Positions 22,201-29,474 are shown, counted from the first letter of the stretch. The stretch is 60,000 nucleotides of DNA from Nematostella vectensis (GCF_932526225.1 NC_064043.1:5139501-5199500), one strand, 5' to 3'. The notes: generated by a model from the sequence alone, not told the origin. Numbers and translations: made by a program.

Positions 22201-24060
22201 CAAATACGCGTAATCCGAAGACGTGGCAAAGCATGCAGATCTTGCTTTAGTTGCTACGCTCTACAGCGAGAATTCCGTAAACGAGTAGTTAAGCGACCAC
22301 GTCTGCTCAATGGATGTTCCTTGTAGTAGGATTGCTTCTCTAATGTCTCTATATGCTTGCATTGTAGCCTGTGGAGGAGTGGTTACCACGCTGGACAGCA
22401 CCATCCAATCTCCAAACTTCCCGAACTACTATCCTCTAAACGCTGACTGTGTATGGGTGGTGAAACCAGGCCGGGCATTCCAACTTGAGTTCGCGTCTTT
22501 CCACACCGAGGACAGCTATGACTTCTTGAGGGGTTACGGCTCAATCAATTCAAACGAAAGTAAGTAGAACAAGATACAGTAGCAGAGAAAGCGGGGATAA
22601 AGATGACGAAGAGGCCTGGAATTTTCTTAGAATATCTTCTTGGTATGTTTCAGGAACTTCTTGGAATGTATTTGAATATTCTAAATTTGTCTCTGAAGCT
22701 TCTTTGAGTGTCTTGGGAATCTTCTAAGAATGTTTTTGAATGTTTTAGTATGTTCCAGGAAATTCTTAGAATGTATTCGAATGTTCTAAGAATGTACCTG
22801 AATCTTCCTTAAATGTCTAAGAATATTTTAGAATGTCTTTGGATTGATAAAGAATGTCCCTAGAATCTTCTTCTGGGATCTTGGAACCTTCATAGAATGT
22901 CTTGGAACCTTCTTATAATGTCCCTTTTTTCGTGTACCTTAGTTTCAAATACACCGAATAATGATTATGTAGTAAGGGAGGTTTGAGCCGGCACACCTTA
23001 AAAGGCCTTGAGACGTATTCAGGTCGTATCCAATGTGAGGTTATTTATGGGAAGGTACGTCATCCCTCTACACGCCTACGTCTTCCACTCTGACGCTTAC
23101 CTGTTATATTCCCTGCCTGCATACGGAGGTCGTACCTTAAATACGTGGGCTGATATTCTATATTTGTACGGGTTTTTAAACGCACTCGTGATTAAGATTC
23201 TATAATCTACACTACCCACTTCGATGACGCACTAAACAGCTTATATGACAAGGGTCTTTAAGTACCATTACCTCAACACAAACATCATACGACAATTTAT
23301 TCAAGGACGGTGCTTTTTGAGATTAAGTGTGGCGTTGAGATATTTTATGATTACGATATATAGATAATATATAAAGGTGTTTTAATTATTTAAGGTGTTT
23401 TTAAGAACCTTGTTTAACTTTTTAAAGTTTCAAAGTCTGGCTTTATTCTTGTTCATTCTTCTCAATATCCTTTTCTCCTAGTTTTCTTTCTTTATTAAAG
23501 CATCGATTAAATACTTGGAAAATACTTTCATTGACAAGAAACCTAAAAATAACCTTTTTCAAATTTAAACTATACTTTATAAAGGTTATAATGTTAGGAT
23601 CTCCCATGTAATGTAAAACGACGGTCTGATTGTTGACATGTATAAGAGTAGACCAATCACGCCGCCATTTTACGTTCCCGCACAACAACGAGTCGCAAAA
23701 AGCATCCATTTCCATCAGCTAATATTCAAGCAATACTTTCAATCAAATACTGTTAACGAATTGTCAGACTTCAATCGTATAGCGGATCTTGAAGTTTCCT
23801 GCAAATAAACCGTTGTAAAGAATAACAAATAAGTGTCTGATGAACTTTCTTAAATATCTTGTCCCTTTTCCCCAGAATCCGAGAGAGTATTTGAATACTC
23901 AGGAAAATGGTTCAGAATGGAGCATTTCCAGGCGCCATCAGGAGTCATGATGCTGCATTTCCATTCCAACTGGTACAACAGCAACTTCAACGGCTTCCAG
24001 CTCTCTGTTAGGAAATATCAAGTCATCGTTGGCAAGAAGAAGAGAGAAATTACAATATGA
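1047..24060 (+). CDS. SVEP1-like secreted mosaic protein, 5'-partial gene of 29 visible exons
   Basis: Joined exons: 1047-1277, 1727-1956, 2566-2812, 3100-3261, 6776-6937, 7394-7555, 7884-8053, 8398-8577, 9381-9556, 9736-9893, 10330-10500, 10849-11057, 12623-12879, 13248-13493, 13601-13714, 14022-14210, 17082-17195, 17423-17545, 17709-17837, 18104-18280, 18991-19167, 19339-19512, 19854-20027, 20141-20314, 20563-20733, 21010-21179, 21764-21926, 22368-22559, 23876-24060. About 1,730 residues are visible. Domain order: sushi-like, an unrecognised two-exon region, three ephrin-receptor-like Cys modules, six EGF, pentraxin/LamG, WxxW, EGF, sushi, three EGF, six sushi, two CUB, stop. Vertebrate SVEP1 shares the sushi, EGF, ephrin-like and pentraxin parts; the WxxW and CUB modules differ from it. 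No transmembrane segment is seen, so a secreted matrix or adhesion role is inferred. Most introns are phase 1, as in shuffled modules. One junction, 12879 to 13248, does not match in phase. The start codon lies outside the window. Confidence 0.85.
1539..1559. repeat. Poly-G tract
   Basis: A run of about 21 G in the intron after the first visible exon. Similar runs occur near 17861 and 51580. Such tracts are prone to length errors in sequencing. Confidence 0.9.
1727..1956 (+). CDS. SVEP1-like exon: unrecognised region, part 1
   Basis: Acceptor TTTCCAG, phase 1 in and phase 0 out, donor GTGAGA. The product reads ...[16 protein letters not shown]...[17 protein letters not shown]... with four cysteines and mixed polarity. 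I do not recognise a named domain. It continues into the next exon. Confidence 0.7.
2210..2315. repeat. 12-bp tandem repeat, about 8 copies
   Basis: Unit GTTGATCGAAGT, with later copies drifting to GTTGATAGAAGG and GTTGATTGAGGG. It lies in an intron of the SVEP1-like gene. Confidence 0.85.
2566..2812 (+). CDS. SVEP1-like exon: unrecognised region, part 2
   Basis: Acceptor TTTTTTCTAG, phase 0 in, phase 1 out, donor GTGAGT. It starts [11 protein letters not shown], contains a charged stretch ([14 protein letters not shown]) that looks helical, and ends ...[18 protein letters not shown]. Its last cysteine leads into the first ephrin-like module. Confidence 0.75.
3100..3261 (+). CDS. SVEP1-like exon: ephrin-receptor-like Cys module 1
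   Basis: 162 bp, phase 1-1. Reads [20 protein letters not shown]...[12 protein letters not shown]..., the pattern of the ephrin-receptor-like (GCC2/GCC3) domain. The next two exons are also exactly 162 bp and encode the same module, so the three arose by exon duplication. Confidence 0.9.
3323..6506. repeat. Two-letter hexamer array (TATACC/TGTACC), about 530 units
   Basis: A near-perfect 3.2-kb array with a strict 6-bp register. Each unit is CTATAC or CTGTAC; the only other variants seen are at the left edge, CTTTTAC near 3372 and CTGCAC near 6031. All three forward frames are open as PI/PV, YT/CT and YL dipeptides, which is a product of the repeat and not a gene. It sits in the intron between ephrin-like modules 1 and 2, about 60 bp after the donor. 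Confidence 0.97.
6776..6937 (+). CDS. SVEP1-like exon: ephrin-receptor-like Cys module 2
   Basis: 162 bp, phase 1-1, acceptor TTTTTCCAG and donor GTATGA. Reads [20 protein letters not shown]...[14 protein letters not shown]..., the second ephrin-receptor-like module. Confidence 0.92.
7394..7555 (+). CDS. SVEP1-like exon: ephrin-receptor-like Cys module 3
   Basis: 162 bp, phase 1-1, acceptor TTGTTTTAG and donor GTGAGT. Reads [20 protein letters not shown]...[15 protein letters not shown]..., the third ephrin-like module. Confidence 0.92.
7884..8053 (+). CDS. SVEP1-like exon: EGF 1 and first half of EGF 2
   Basis: Phase 1 in, phase 0 out. [13 protein letters not shown]...[12 protein letters not shown] is a complete EGF module. 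[18 protein letters not shown] begins a second, which the next exon completes. Confidence 0.92.
8398..8577 (+). CDS. SVEP1-like exon: end of EGF 2 and EGF 3
   Basis: Phase 0-0, 180 bp. [17 protein letters not shown] completes EGF 2. [14 protein letters not shown]...[12 protein letters not shown] is EGF 3. Confidence 0.92.
9381..9556 (+). CDS. SVEP1-like exon: EGF 4 and first half of EGF 5
   Basis: Phase 0 in, phase 2 out (TCACAG|GTAACC). [13 protein letters not shown]...[12 protein letters not shown] is EGF 4. [13 protein letters not shown] starts EGF 5. Confidence 0.92.
9736..9893 (+). CDS. SVEP1-like exon: end of EGF 5 and EGF 6
   Basis: Phase 2 in, phase 1 out. [12 protein letters not shown] completes EGF 5. 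[16 protein letters not shown]...[12 protein letters not shown] is EGF 6 and carries the calcium-binding D-I-N-E-C start. Confidence 0.92.
10101..10129. repeat. Perfect short inverted repeat
   Basis: Two 12-bp arms (AAATATGGCCTC and its complement) flank a 5-bp T-rich loop in the intron before the pentraxin exons. No poly-T run or other context suggests a function. Confidence 0.8.
10330..10500 (+). CDS. SVEP1-like exon: pentraxin/LamG part 1
   Basis: Phase 1-1. Reads [13 protein letters not shown]...[15 protein letters not shown]..., the first strands of a pentraxin/laminin-G-like fold (FTVSFWMK motif). Confidence 0.88.
10849..11057 (+). CDS. SVEP1-like exon: pentraxin/LamG part 2
   Basis: Phase 1 in, phase 0 out. 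Contains [20 protein letters not shown] followed by YKDGTNVG, the central pentraxin motif. Confidence 0.92.
12438..12650 (+). repeat. About 81-bp triplication of the pentraxin part 3 acceptor
   Basis: Three copies of CTGAATGATGCTTTTTTTAG plus about 30 bp of exon start ([12 protein letters not shown]). Only the third copy, acceptor at 12622, continues into a full exon. Use of either earlier acceptor reads into an in-frame TGA (KFPE-stop). Confidence 0.9.
12623..12879 (+). CDS. SVEP1-like exon: pentraxin/LamG part 3
   Basis: Phase 0 in. [19 protein letters not shown]...[12 protein letters not shown]...[10 protein letters not shown] is the C-terminal pentraxin part. The only GT donors near the end are at 12842 (phase 0) and 12880 (phase 2); a GC donor at 12871 is also phase 2. 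The next exon needs phase 1. Without splicing the frame stops at TGA 12881-12883, so the right boundary is uncertain. Confidence 0.8.
13248..13493 (+). CDS. SVEP1-like exon: WxxW (mucin-2/CILP-type) module
   Basis: Reads [20 protein letters not shown]...YDCQ...[12 protein letters not shown]..., matching the WxxW domain (CWxxW, D-P, GD-E, then Cys pairs) of gel-forming mucins and cartilage intermediate layer protein. Donor CCAG|GTAAGA, phase 1. A second identical donor 57 bp downstream stays in frame. Confidence 0.88.
13601..13714 (+). CDS. SVEP1-like exon: EGF 7
   Basis: Phase 1-1, 114 bp. [13 protein letters not shown]...[15 protein letters not shown] is one complete EGF module. Confidence 0.93.
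14022..14210 (+). CDS. SVEP1-like exon: sushi module
   Basis: Phase 1-1. [13 protein letters not shown]...[20 protein letters not shown]...KW...CLG is a sushi domain. Confidence 0.93.
14393..14536 (+). mobile_element. tRNA-Asn-derived SINE, copy 1
   Basis: 14393-14463 resembles a decayed tRNA-Asn, with an A-box-like AATCAGTTAGGGCGTTCG and B-box GGTTCAAGCCC. The following about 70 bp (T-run, CTGCTTTAAAGTAGTGCCA, ACGAGTTAA) recur after the tRNA-like part at 16207, so the unit is a SINE and not a lone tRNA pseudogene. Confidence 0.7.
14551..14576 (+). mobile_element. Truncated SINE head
   Basis: TCTCTGTGGCGCAATCAGAT matches the 5' end of tRNA-Asn and of the SINE at 16207. The rest of the element is not recognisable. 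Confidence 0.5.
14760..16150. repeat. Tandem array of about 450-500-bp unit with internal inverted repeats
   Basis: Three copies begin near 14807, 15306 and 15757 with CCGCC(C/T)CATAA(C/G)TCGAG. Each holds an inverted pair, ATTGTTTTTCGATAATGAG against CTCATTAACAACAAACAAT. The first unit also holds a complete second pair, ATTGTCTTTCAATAATGAG against CTCATTATCAAAAAACAAT. No coding potential is seen. SINE copies in the same orientation flank the array. Confidence 0.85.
16207..16346 (+). mobile_element. tRNA-Asn-derived SINE, copy 2
   Basis: The tRNA-like part (16207-16281) starts GTCTCTGTGGCGCAATCGGT, the start of an animal tRNA-Asn. Its anticodon arm and B box are altered. The tail shares a T-run, TGCTTTGAAATAAGTGCCAG and ACGAGTTAA with copy 1. 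Confidence 0.75.
17082..17195 (+). CDS. SVEP1-like exon: EGF 8 (calcium-binding type)
   Basis: Phase 1-1, 114 bp. [14 protein letters not shown]...[15 protein letters not shown] is a calcium-binding EGF. Confidence 0.93.
17423..17545 (+). CDS. SVEP1-like exon: EGF 9 (calcium-binding type)
   Basis: Phase 1-1. [16 protein letters not shown]...[16 protein letters not shown]. The last about 38 bp of the exon are copied immediately downstream in the intron. Confidence 0.93.
17709..17837 (+). CDS. SVEP1-like exon: EGF 10 (calcium-binding type)
   Basis: Phase 1-1. [18 protein letters not shown]...[17 protein letters not shown] poly-G run follows 24 bp after the donor. Confidence 0.93.
18104..18280 (+). 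CDS. SVEP1-like exon: sushi module (first of six in series)
   Basis: Phase 1-1, 177 bp. [16 protein letters not shown]...[19 protein letters not shown] followed by [13 protein letters not shown]. Confidence 0.93.
18991..19167 (+). CDS. SVEP1-like exon: sushi module (second of six)
   Basis: Phase 1-1, 177 bp. [16 protein letters not shown]...[14 protein letters not shown]...TC followed by [12 protein letters not shown]. Confidence 0.93.
19339..19512 (+). CDS. SVEP1-like exon: sushi module (third of six)
   Basis: Phase 1-1, 174 bp. [15 protein letters not shown]...[19 protein letters not shown] followed by [11 protein letters not shown]. Confidence 0.92.
19854..20027 (+). CDS. SVEP1-like exon: sushi module (fourth of six)
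   Basis: Phase 1-1, 174 bp. [16 protein letters not shown]...IQYRC...[19 protein letters not shown]. The usual aromatic-Gly of the middle strand is replaced by QDWHLSG. Confidence 0.92.
20141..20314 (+). CDS. SVEP1-like exon: sushi module (fifth of six)
   Basis: Phase 1-1, 174 bp. [15 protein letters not shown]...[19 protein letters not shown] followed by [11 protein letters not shown]. Confidence 0.93.
20563..20733 (+). CDS. SVEP1-like exon: sushi module (sixth of six)
   Basis: Phase 1-1, 171 bp. [15 protein letters not shown]...[19 protein letters not shown] followed by [12 protein letters not shown]. Confidence 0.93.
21010..21179 (+). CDS. SVEP1-like exon: CUB 1, first half
   Basis: Phase 1 in, phase 0 out, donor GTGGGG (weak). 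[20 protein letters not shown]...YCRWKI...[11 protein letters not shown] is the start of a CUB domain. Confidence 0.9.
21183..21292. repeat. About 55-bp tandem duplication just after the CUB 1 donor
   Basis: GGAGAACCCGCTTAACAC...AAACAGAGATAAAACCAGCT is followed at once by a second diverged copy. It starts a few bases after the splice donor. Confidence 0.8.
21764..21926 (+). CDS. SVEP1-like exon: CUB 1, second half
   Basis: Phase 0 in, phase 1 out. [17 protein letters not shown]...[20 protein letters not shown] is the YDG and GF-F/Y pattern of a CUB C-terminal half. Confidence 0.93.
22368..22559 (+). CDS. SVEP1-like exon: CUB 2, first half
   Basis: Phase 1-1. [20 protein letters not shown]...CVWVV...[17 protein letters not shown], start of a second CUB domain. 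Confidence 0.92.
22616..22925. repeat. Degenerate short-period repeat
   Basis: Many diverged copies of an 11-12-bp motif such as TTCTAAGAATGT and TTCTTGGAATGT in the last intron of the SVEP1-like gene. Confidence 0.6.
23876..24060 (+). CDS. SVEP1-like terminal exon: CUB 2, second half, and stop
   Basis: Phase 1 in, TGA at 24058-24060. [20 protein letters not shown]...[17 protein letters not shown] completes CUB 2. A short basic tail ([10 protein letters not shown]) follows. AATAAA-type signals lie about 70-90 bp downstream. Confidence 0.93.
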
Positions 24061-24124
24061 GATCCTGAGGTTGTTCTATAAAACGGTGATGGTTAACATC
24101 TACTTTGAATAATCAAGATTAATA

Positions 24125-24152
24125 AGGAATAAAAACTGACATGGAATAAAAT
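24125..24152 (+). terminator. Polyadenylation signals of the SVEP1-like gene
   Basis: Two GGAATAAAA motifs within 20 bp, 65-95 bp after the stop codon. Confidence 0.6.
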
Positions 24153-25070
24153 TTTCAAGAAGTGAATGTTGTAATTTTTCTTTAAGGCTGATTCACACGC
24201 GCCGATTTTTTATACGTTCGATGTCGGTCCGATTAAAATTTGAAGCGACTCAAAAGATTTTTCGTCTTGGGACCGACTTCTCTCTCCAAAAGACCGAAGC
24301 AAGAGCCATGTAAATGCTCTGGCCGACAATCGGCCCCACACATGAGTGTTTATAACGCTGCCTAAGTAAGTCTTGCATAATTCCTGACTTAAAAAGGTCA
24401 CGCTTCTTGAGAAAATAACAACAAAACTTTTGGCCAAATAGTCAGCGAATGTAAGAATAGTGGCCTAATAGATAAAAGCCTTGGGCATACACTCCATTCA
24501 GACTTTGAGTACACACATTGGCAATGAGTGCCGCTGCTTTTTAAATATATTTTAGCCTTGGGCTATATCGGGTATAATAACTGAGTGGTAAGGACAGCTT
24601 CTTACATAAACTTTATTCAATATTTTAGCATCTAGCATACAAGTTAAACTTTGGCAGTAAGGGCTTCTATCATTTTGTTTAGCATGGAGTAACTAGTATA
24701 ATAGGTATAGGTAAGTTAGAACTGTTTCTCACATACACCCTAGCTTGTCTTAGCTTCAAGTCACTATTATTCAGGCTGCAAGTTGTCAGTAAGAGATGTC
24801 TCAAATACTCTTTAATAAATCTTGAGTATCTAAGCAAGAGGTTAATAGTTTGGTGGATTTTTTATACAGTCTAAGCGTTTTTTTTAACATCACCAGTAGA
24901 GTTTAGTGAGTGCAAAAAAACCTTCTTTAAAAGGTAATCAAACTATATCATTACAACGTTCAAAGTGCTGACGATGTTCTAGTAATTTAAAATTTCCCCA
25001 TATTACAAGGTAGTATATCTCTTGTCTCATTGTAGATTAAGCCACTCCAATGTTTTTGCTGTTCTTTCAT
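24153..25070. other. Intergenic, no gene seen
   Basis: A+T-rich DNA between the 3' end of the SVEP1-like gene (+) and the 3' end of peptide gene A (-). The ORF at 24210-24437 on - has no splice or domain support. Confidence 0.6.
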
Positions 25071-25076
25071 TTTATT
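25071..25076 (-). terminator. Polyadenylation signal of peptide gene A
   Basis: AATAAA on the - strand, 82 bp past the stop codon. Confidence 0.55.
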
Positions 25077-25157
25077 GAAAAACGTATATTCATTCACTTA
25101 TTACGTTGATGGGTTTGAAAATAATAATCTCTCTTGTCTAATCGGCGTTTTGTGTCA

Positions 25158-25253
25158 TTAAAAGTCGATGTTCTTGAAATCAGGGTAGTCCTCGCAACCG
25201 ATGCTTCTTGCCACCTCGCATATGTTGCTGATTGTTCTTTTGCTGAAGGAACG
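25158..25253 (-). CDS. Peptide gene A exon 2 (C-terminal Cys pair)
   Basis: Acceptor TTTTTTGCAG, 31 codons plus TAA. Starts RSFSKR and contains ICEVARSIGCEDYPDF. Similarity to gene B exon 2 is the main evidence. Confidence 0.75.
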   Translation of the reverse strand, partial: RSFSKRTISNICEVARSIGCEDYPDFKNIDF

Positions 25254-28200
25254 CTGCAAAAAAAAACATAAATACCTTAAATGCTACTGCAATCACAATA
25301 ATTGGTGCATCAAACACGTAAGACTTCGAAAGAAAACCACAGCAAAGCTATCAGAGCGATGGGAATACCCTATCACTTAACCTTTAAAACATGCTTTAGT
25401 ATTAATTTTTAATCAAAAGATAAAAATCCCTTTCCCTAAAACACACCAATCTTAAGATAATGTATTGCTAGAAAGACACCACTTCACTTATGGATACAAA
25501 GAAAAAAATAGGTTCGCCTAGAGGCTAGGTTCTGTTGAAATGCCTACGTTAAGTTGTTCTCTAGACCCTTAACGTTACTTTAACTCTAAAAATACACAAA
25601 AACACTTTTCGGAAAAAGACTAAAGTCCTCAGAAATGAATTTCAAATAAGCGATATCATTTAACATATAAAAGCTATAGTAACGACAATGGCTTAATGCG
25701 GTAAAAACACTATTGTCCATTTTTACTGGATTGTTCTATCTATGTTCTGTTGAGAATTCAGCGCAGTATGCTTGTTCGTAAAGCATTGATCAGTATCCCC
25801 GCTGTATCAAGTACAGTCTCAAAGCCTTCTTTGATGAGGGTTATTTCCTAATCTACACTCCAAATGGTTTTAATTTAATGCCTCGACTAGGTTGTCAAAG
25901 GAAGAGTCAGGATTATGGGGATGATATGGCTAACAATCATTAGGGTTCGTTGTAACACTTGATGATGGACATGTCAAATTCAAAAAAAAAAATCGAAAAA
26001 AATAAAAGCATCCAATTAAATACAGTGTAACTCCGGCTAGTTTTGTACATAGCTTTTTCTTACGATGCCCTTGCTTCATTAAAAAACAACAACAGGATTT
26101 TAACAATGGTTAACTGTTTTAAAGGGGCTATGCCAAGAGTTTTCCGTGGGCCACGGTTTACTCAACAAGCGGCTTCATAAGACAGAAGAAAGATAGCCTG
26201 AAACATTGCATACGAGTATGGGTCTCTTAGTCCGCCCGGTCTCTCCGCCTCATGTAGTAGTTATAATTATGGCCCACAAAAACACATTTGAGAAATATAA
26301 ACGCAACTGATGACGTATAACCGCGTTTTAGATCCATTTCGTATAGGACTTATTGCTGAAAAGTAGAGAGAACACTCTTTACTTTTCACACGTAAAAGTT
26401 GCAAGTTGATACTTGTAGTAATTATGGCGTTGGATAAAAGGGATTTAAAAATACGAGTGCCTCAAAGGACCACCATAATCTTTTTTTGACTGTGGGTAAA
26501 TTGGTCTGTAAGTACGCAAAACCTATAAAACCAGCTAGACTAGACAAGTTTTCCACAGTTTAGACAAGTCTGAGTCACGATGGTCGGGTATAAGCGGCTA
26601 GCGATCTGCACTCTATTGCTTATGATGTTAGTAGAAGGGAGCCTGCAGTTCAATGGAGCTATGTGCAGCGGTTGTAGGGACCCGCCATGCTGCAAAAGGA
26701 GAGAGATTCTCAGAAAGGTGAGATTAGCAAAGATGAAACCGGGGTCTCGAGTTGAGCATTGCATTGTGTACTTTAAAATTCTGACCAGTCTATTATAATG
26801 CGCATAACAAAACTGATTTTGTAGACGCGCTCACAAATACCTTTCTAAAACGGTGGAACATTTGATAACGAAAAATATCGCAAAGTATCGAAAAGTATCG
26901 CAAAGTATCGAAAAATATCGCAAAGTATCGCAAAAATATGGCGGAAAGTGTCATCTGATCCTGATTATTTCAAGATATCCAAGGCTCTCATTTGAGTAAT
27001 CGCTGAAATTGAAAGACAATAATAATAAAATAAAAATAGCGAAAAACAATAACAAACTGTCAATCAATTAATCAGGGAATTTTACTTTTGCGAACTGATC
27101 CGTTCAAACTGAGTCGTGTTAGTGAATTCATTAACTACTTTCTCCCTATTTTGTCACCATTTTAAAAGTAATATTCCCGTAATAGTTACTGAAGTGAATT
27201 CAGTCTTAAAGGGAAAAAAAGGAAAAAAGGAAAGATAGGACATCATTTAGGGTTATTTTAGTAATATTTGGCATAAAAAAAGACAATGGACCTGTGTTTT
27301 GTGACGAATCCTCTACTATCGAAGAAATCAATGTGCAACAATATGAGACGTTTATTTCAGTAGCGAAATAAATCCATTTTAATCACTGTGAAATTCAATC
27401 CGTCCTACCACAAAACGGCTCCATTTTATTGCTAAAGCAAAAAATAATCTCTGGGTAATATTCTCAAATGATAAGATATTAAAATATCGTAATGATAAGA
27501 TATTAAAATATCGTAAACATATAAAAATATATTAAAATATATTTACAAATCGACATGGTCAAACAAGACGGTTGCAGAATCTTTAAGCCTCGTTCACACA
27601 ACGAGTGCTTTGAATATTTTTCTAGTAAGAAAATTAAAAAAAAGGCTAAAAAGACGTTATAACAATAAATTATAGAAAGCACATATAAACTATCTTCGCT
27701 CTTTTCTCACATCATGATGCCATGCCAATATGCTCCTCTAAGCGCACACTCGTTTTATTACAGTATGTCGCTAGTCTGTACTAGGCTAAGACTAATTCTT
27801 CCCCTAACACAAAGTTCACTAAAGTATCTTGTCGCTTTTAGCGGACGCTGGCAAGGCACGAAAGGCGCGACTTCTGCGCGATTGCGCGCTCACTGAAATG
27901 CGAGGATGACGCATCCATCGACAGTGATCAGTAACTGCCAGCCATCAAGAGGTGAAACTGTCATCGGGGAACAAGAGCTTTGAGCGATCTACTCGACACA
28001 GATCTTTGACGGAAGGGTGGCAACGCCGGGAGATTATCCTTAAATTAATCTATGTTATGTTTTGAGATGGCTGTAAATTACTGATGTGAATGCAGTCATG
28101 TTGGATTTAAAAATAAAACCTGTTATTTTCTCTAGACACGATCTTATCTCTCCCTTAATTTGCGACCTTTTTTTAATTTTGCCAATTTTCTCGAGTGATC

Positions 28201-29393
28201 AAGTGAACGTACCTGCCGCGTTTAAAGGGAACAGGTTCGAATTATCCCCATTTGCTTCCGCTACCGGGTGTCTTTGTGGGAAAGTAAATGAGTTCTGGGG
28301 GATGTTTTGTTGCGGAAAGGAGACAAATATTCAAGTGGAAGAGTAGCTGCGATAATACCACAGTTAAGAACAACCGGAAAGCCGTATTACCCCGATGAAA
28401 TACTATTTCAGGTAAAATGACAAGTATAAAAGGACAGGTTCTATAATTGATCATTATAGTTTCGTTTATATCGGGCTCGTTTTACTGTCCCGACAAAGCG
28501 TTAAGTTTACTTTGAGATCTTTAAAACAACTTGTGGGATAATTGCTAAGGTTACCGGGGGGTATGGGAAAGGATAAACACAGCAGGCCAAATAAACAATA
28601 GTTTAAAGTAAAAAAATTATAAACTAAGATTTTTGTCGTCGGGCGGAGATCGATTAATTGAACACAGGTTTCTATAAAATACAGCAAGATCGGGGCTTTG
28701 GCACCACTGACATAAAAGTGGAGCTTTTGGTAGTCCGCGAATGAGTTTAGTGTACCCCGTACATGGCGAAGAAAATTTATCATCAAATTACCACCCAATC
28801 TCTATAAACCAAAAATGGCCAACTGATTATGAAAAAGCCGACATTCTTGAGATTTATGAAGTCCAAGGAAACACCAGATAAAGAGTGGGTTTTTTTAAAG
28901 TAACGAGTTATATACTCAGGCCTAGATCTTCGGTGCTGAAATACCGGCTAAATGACCTTGATGCACCGAAAAAAGTCCAAAATGTATTAACAGAACGGCC
29001 ATCGGGGAAAAAAAACCCTGCCTCTTATCTAGATAACATTGAATCTTGGTTAGAAAGCTTACCACAAAATAGATACCTTATTTTAAAATATTTTGTAGGT
29101 AAAGTAAAAGGCAGCTTTTTTGCGTTATATTAATATTTAGTTTATTTGGTTAAAGACAGTTTTTAACAAAAAAAAGCTCACTCCAAAATGCATACATTGT
29201 TAAATATTCAGTTAATTCTCAGAAAAAGTCGACCTACCTCTCTAAATTTCCTTTTGCCAGAGCCGCAACTGACGGAATTACCCTTCGCATCTCGACACGC
29301 GCCTTGCGGTCCCCCGAGCAGCACACAATACGACCGAGTTATACTACAAAGGACAATGAGTATGACAAAAGCAGTTGCTAAATTCCTTCTCAT
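25158..29393 (-). CDS. Peptide gene A: small secreted Cys-rich peptide precursor
   Basis: Join of 29238-29393 (exon 1, ATG at 29393) and 25158-25253 (exon 2, TAA), phase 0 intron of about 4 kb, 83 residues. Residues 1 to about 22 form a signal peptide (MRRNLATAFVILIVLCSI...). The rest carries GACRDAKGNSVSC, a basic GKRKFRE stretch, and an exon-2 end with C-E-V-A-R-S-I-G-C-E-D. Exon 2 aligns without gaps to exon 2 of gene B: the cysteine is residue 12 of both and ARSxxCED is shared. The intron contains gene B on the other strand. AATAAA (-) lies at 25071-25076, and an AT-run TATA-like element at 29475-29490. A secreted signalling or defence peptide is inferred. Exon pairing rests on phase and homology with gene B, not on transcripts. 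Confidence 0.7.
26524..26530 (+). promoter_or_regulatory. TATA box of peptide gene B
   Basis: TATAAAA 50 bp before the ATG at 26580, which places a start site near 26554 and a short 5' leader. Confidence 0.6.
26580..26717 (+). CDS. Peptide gene B exon 1
   Basis: 46 codons ending AGAAAG|GTGAGA. The ATG is the first after the TATA box and opens a signal peptide. Confidence 0.8.
26580..27934 (+). CDS. Peptide gene B: small secreted Cys-rich peptide precursor, nested in gene A
   Basis: Join of 26580-26717 and 27842-27934, phase 0, 76 residues. Residues 1 to about 22 are a signal peptide (RLAICTLLLMMLVEG core). The mature part has six cysteines: C-x2-C-x4-C-C in exon 1 (MCSGCRDPPCC) and C-x7-C in exon 2 (FCAIARSLKCEDD). 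The junction reads ILRK|RTLARHERRDFC, parallel to gene A's RE|RSFSKR. TATA box 50 bp upstream, AATAAA at 28112. It lies wholly inside gene A's intron in the opposite orientation. Gene A has four cysteines in the corresponding mature region, so B has gained, or A lost, one pair. I do not recognise a named family. Confidence 0.75.
26874..26937. repeat. 10-bp tandem repeat in gene B intron
   Basis: About six copies of AAAGTATCGC / AAAGTATCGA. Confidence 0.8.
27842..27934 (+). CDS. Peptide gene B exon 2
   Basis: Acceptor GTCGCTTTTAG, 30 codons plus TAA. FCAIARSLKCEDD matches gene A's ICEVARSIGCEDY. Confidence 0.78.
   Translation, partial: RTLARHERRDFCAIARSLKCEDDASIDSDQ
28112..28117 (+). terminator. 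Polyadenylation signal of peptide gene B
   Basis: AATAAA 178 bp after the stop codon. Confidence 0.45.
29238..29393 (-). CDS. Peptide gene A exon 1 (signal peptide, first Cys pair)
   Basis: 156 bp, 52 residues, donor GAG|GTAGGT. Hydrophobic core ATAFVILIVLCSI. Without splicing the frame runs only nine residues further to a stop. Confidence 0.75.
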
Positions 29394-29474
29394 CTTGTCT
29401 CGCTTGCTGTACGCTCTTCTTCCACTACACTGGAGACTTGGATTAACTAACTGGTGATGCTGGGTTACCAGGCA

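Noticed and set aside
28086-28346. + strand ORF with GCLCGK and FCCGKE
   Set aside because: Cys-rich near its end but no signal peptide, and the frame upstream looks random; no partner exon found.
28885-29133. 82-codon + ORF with plausible composition
   Set aside because: It has no ATG and starts only at GTG; no domain. It may be an old element fragment inside gene A's intron.
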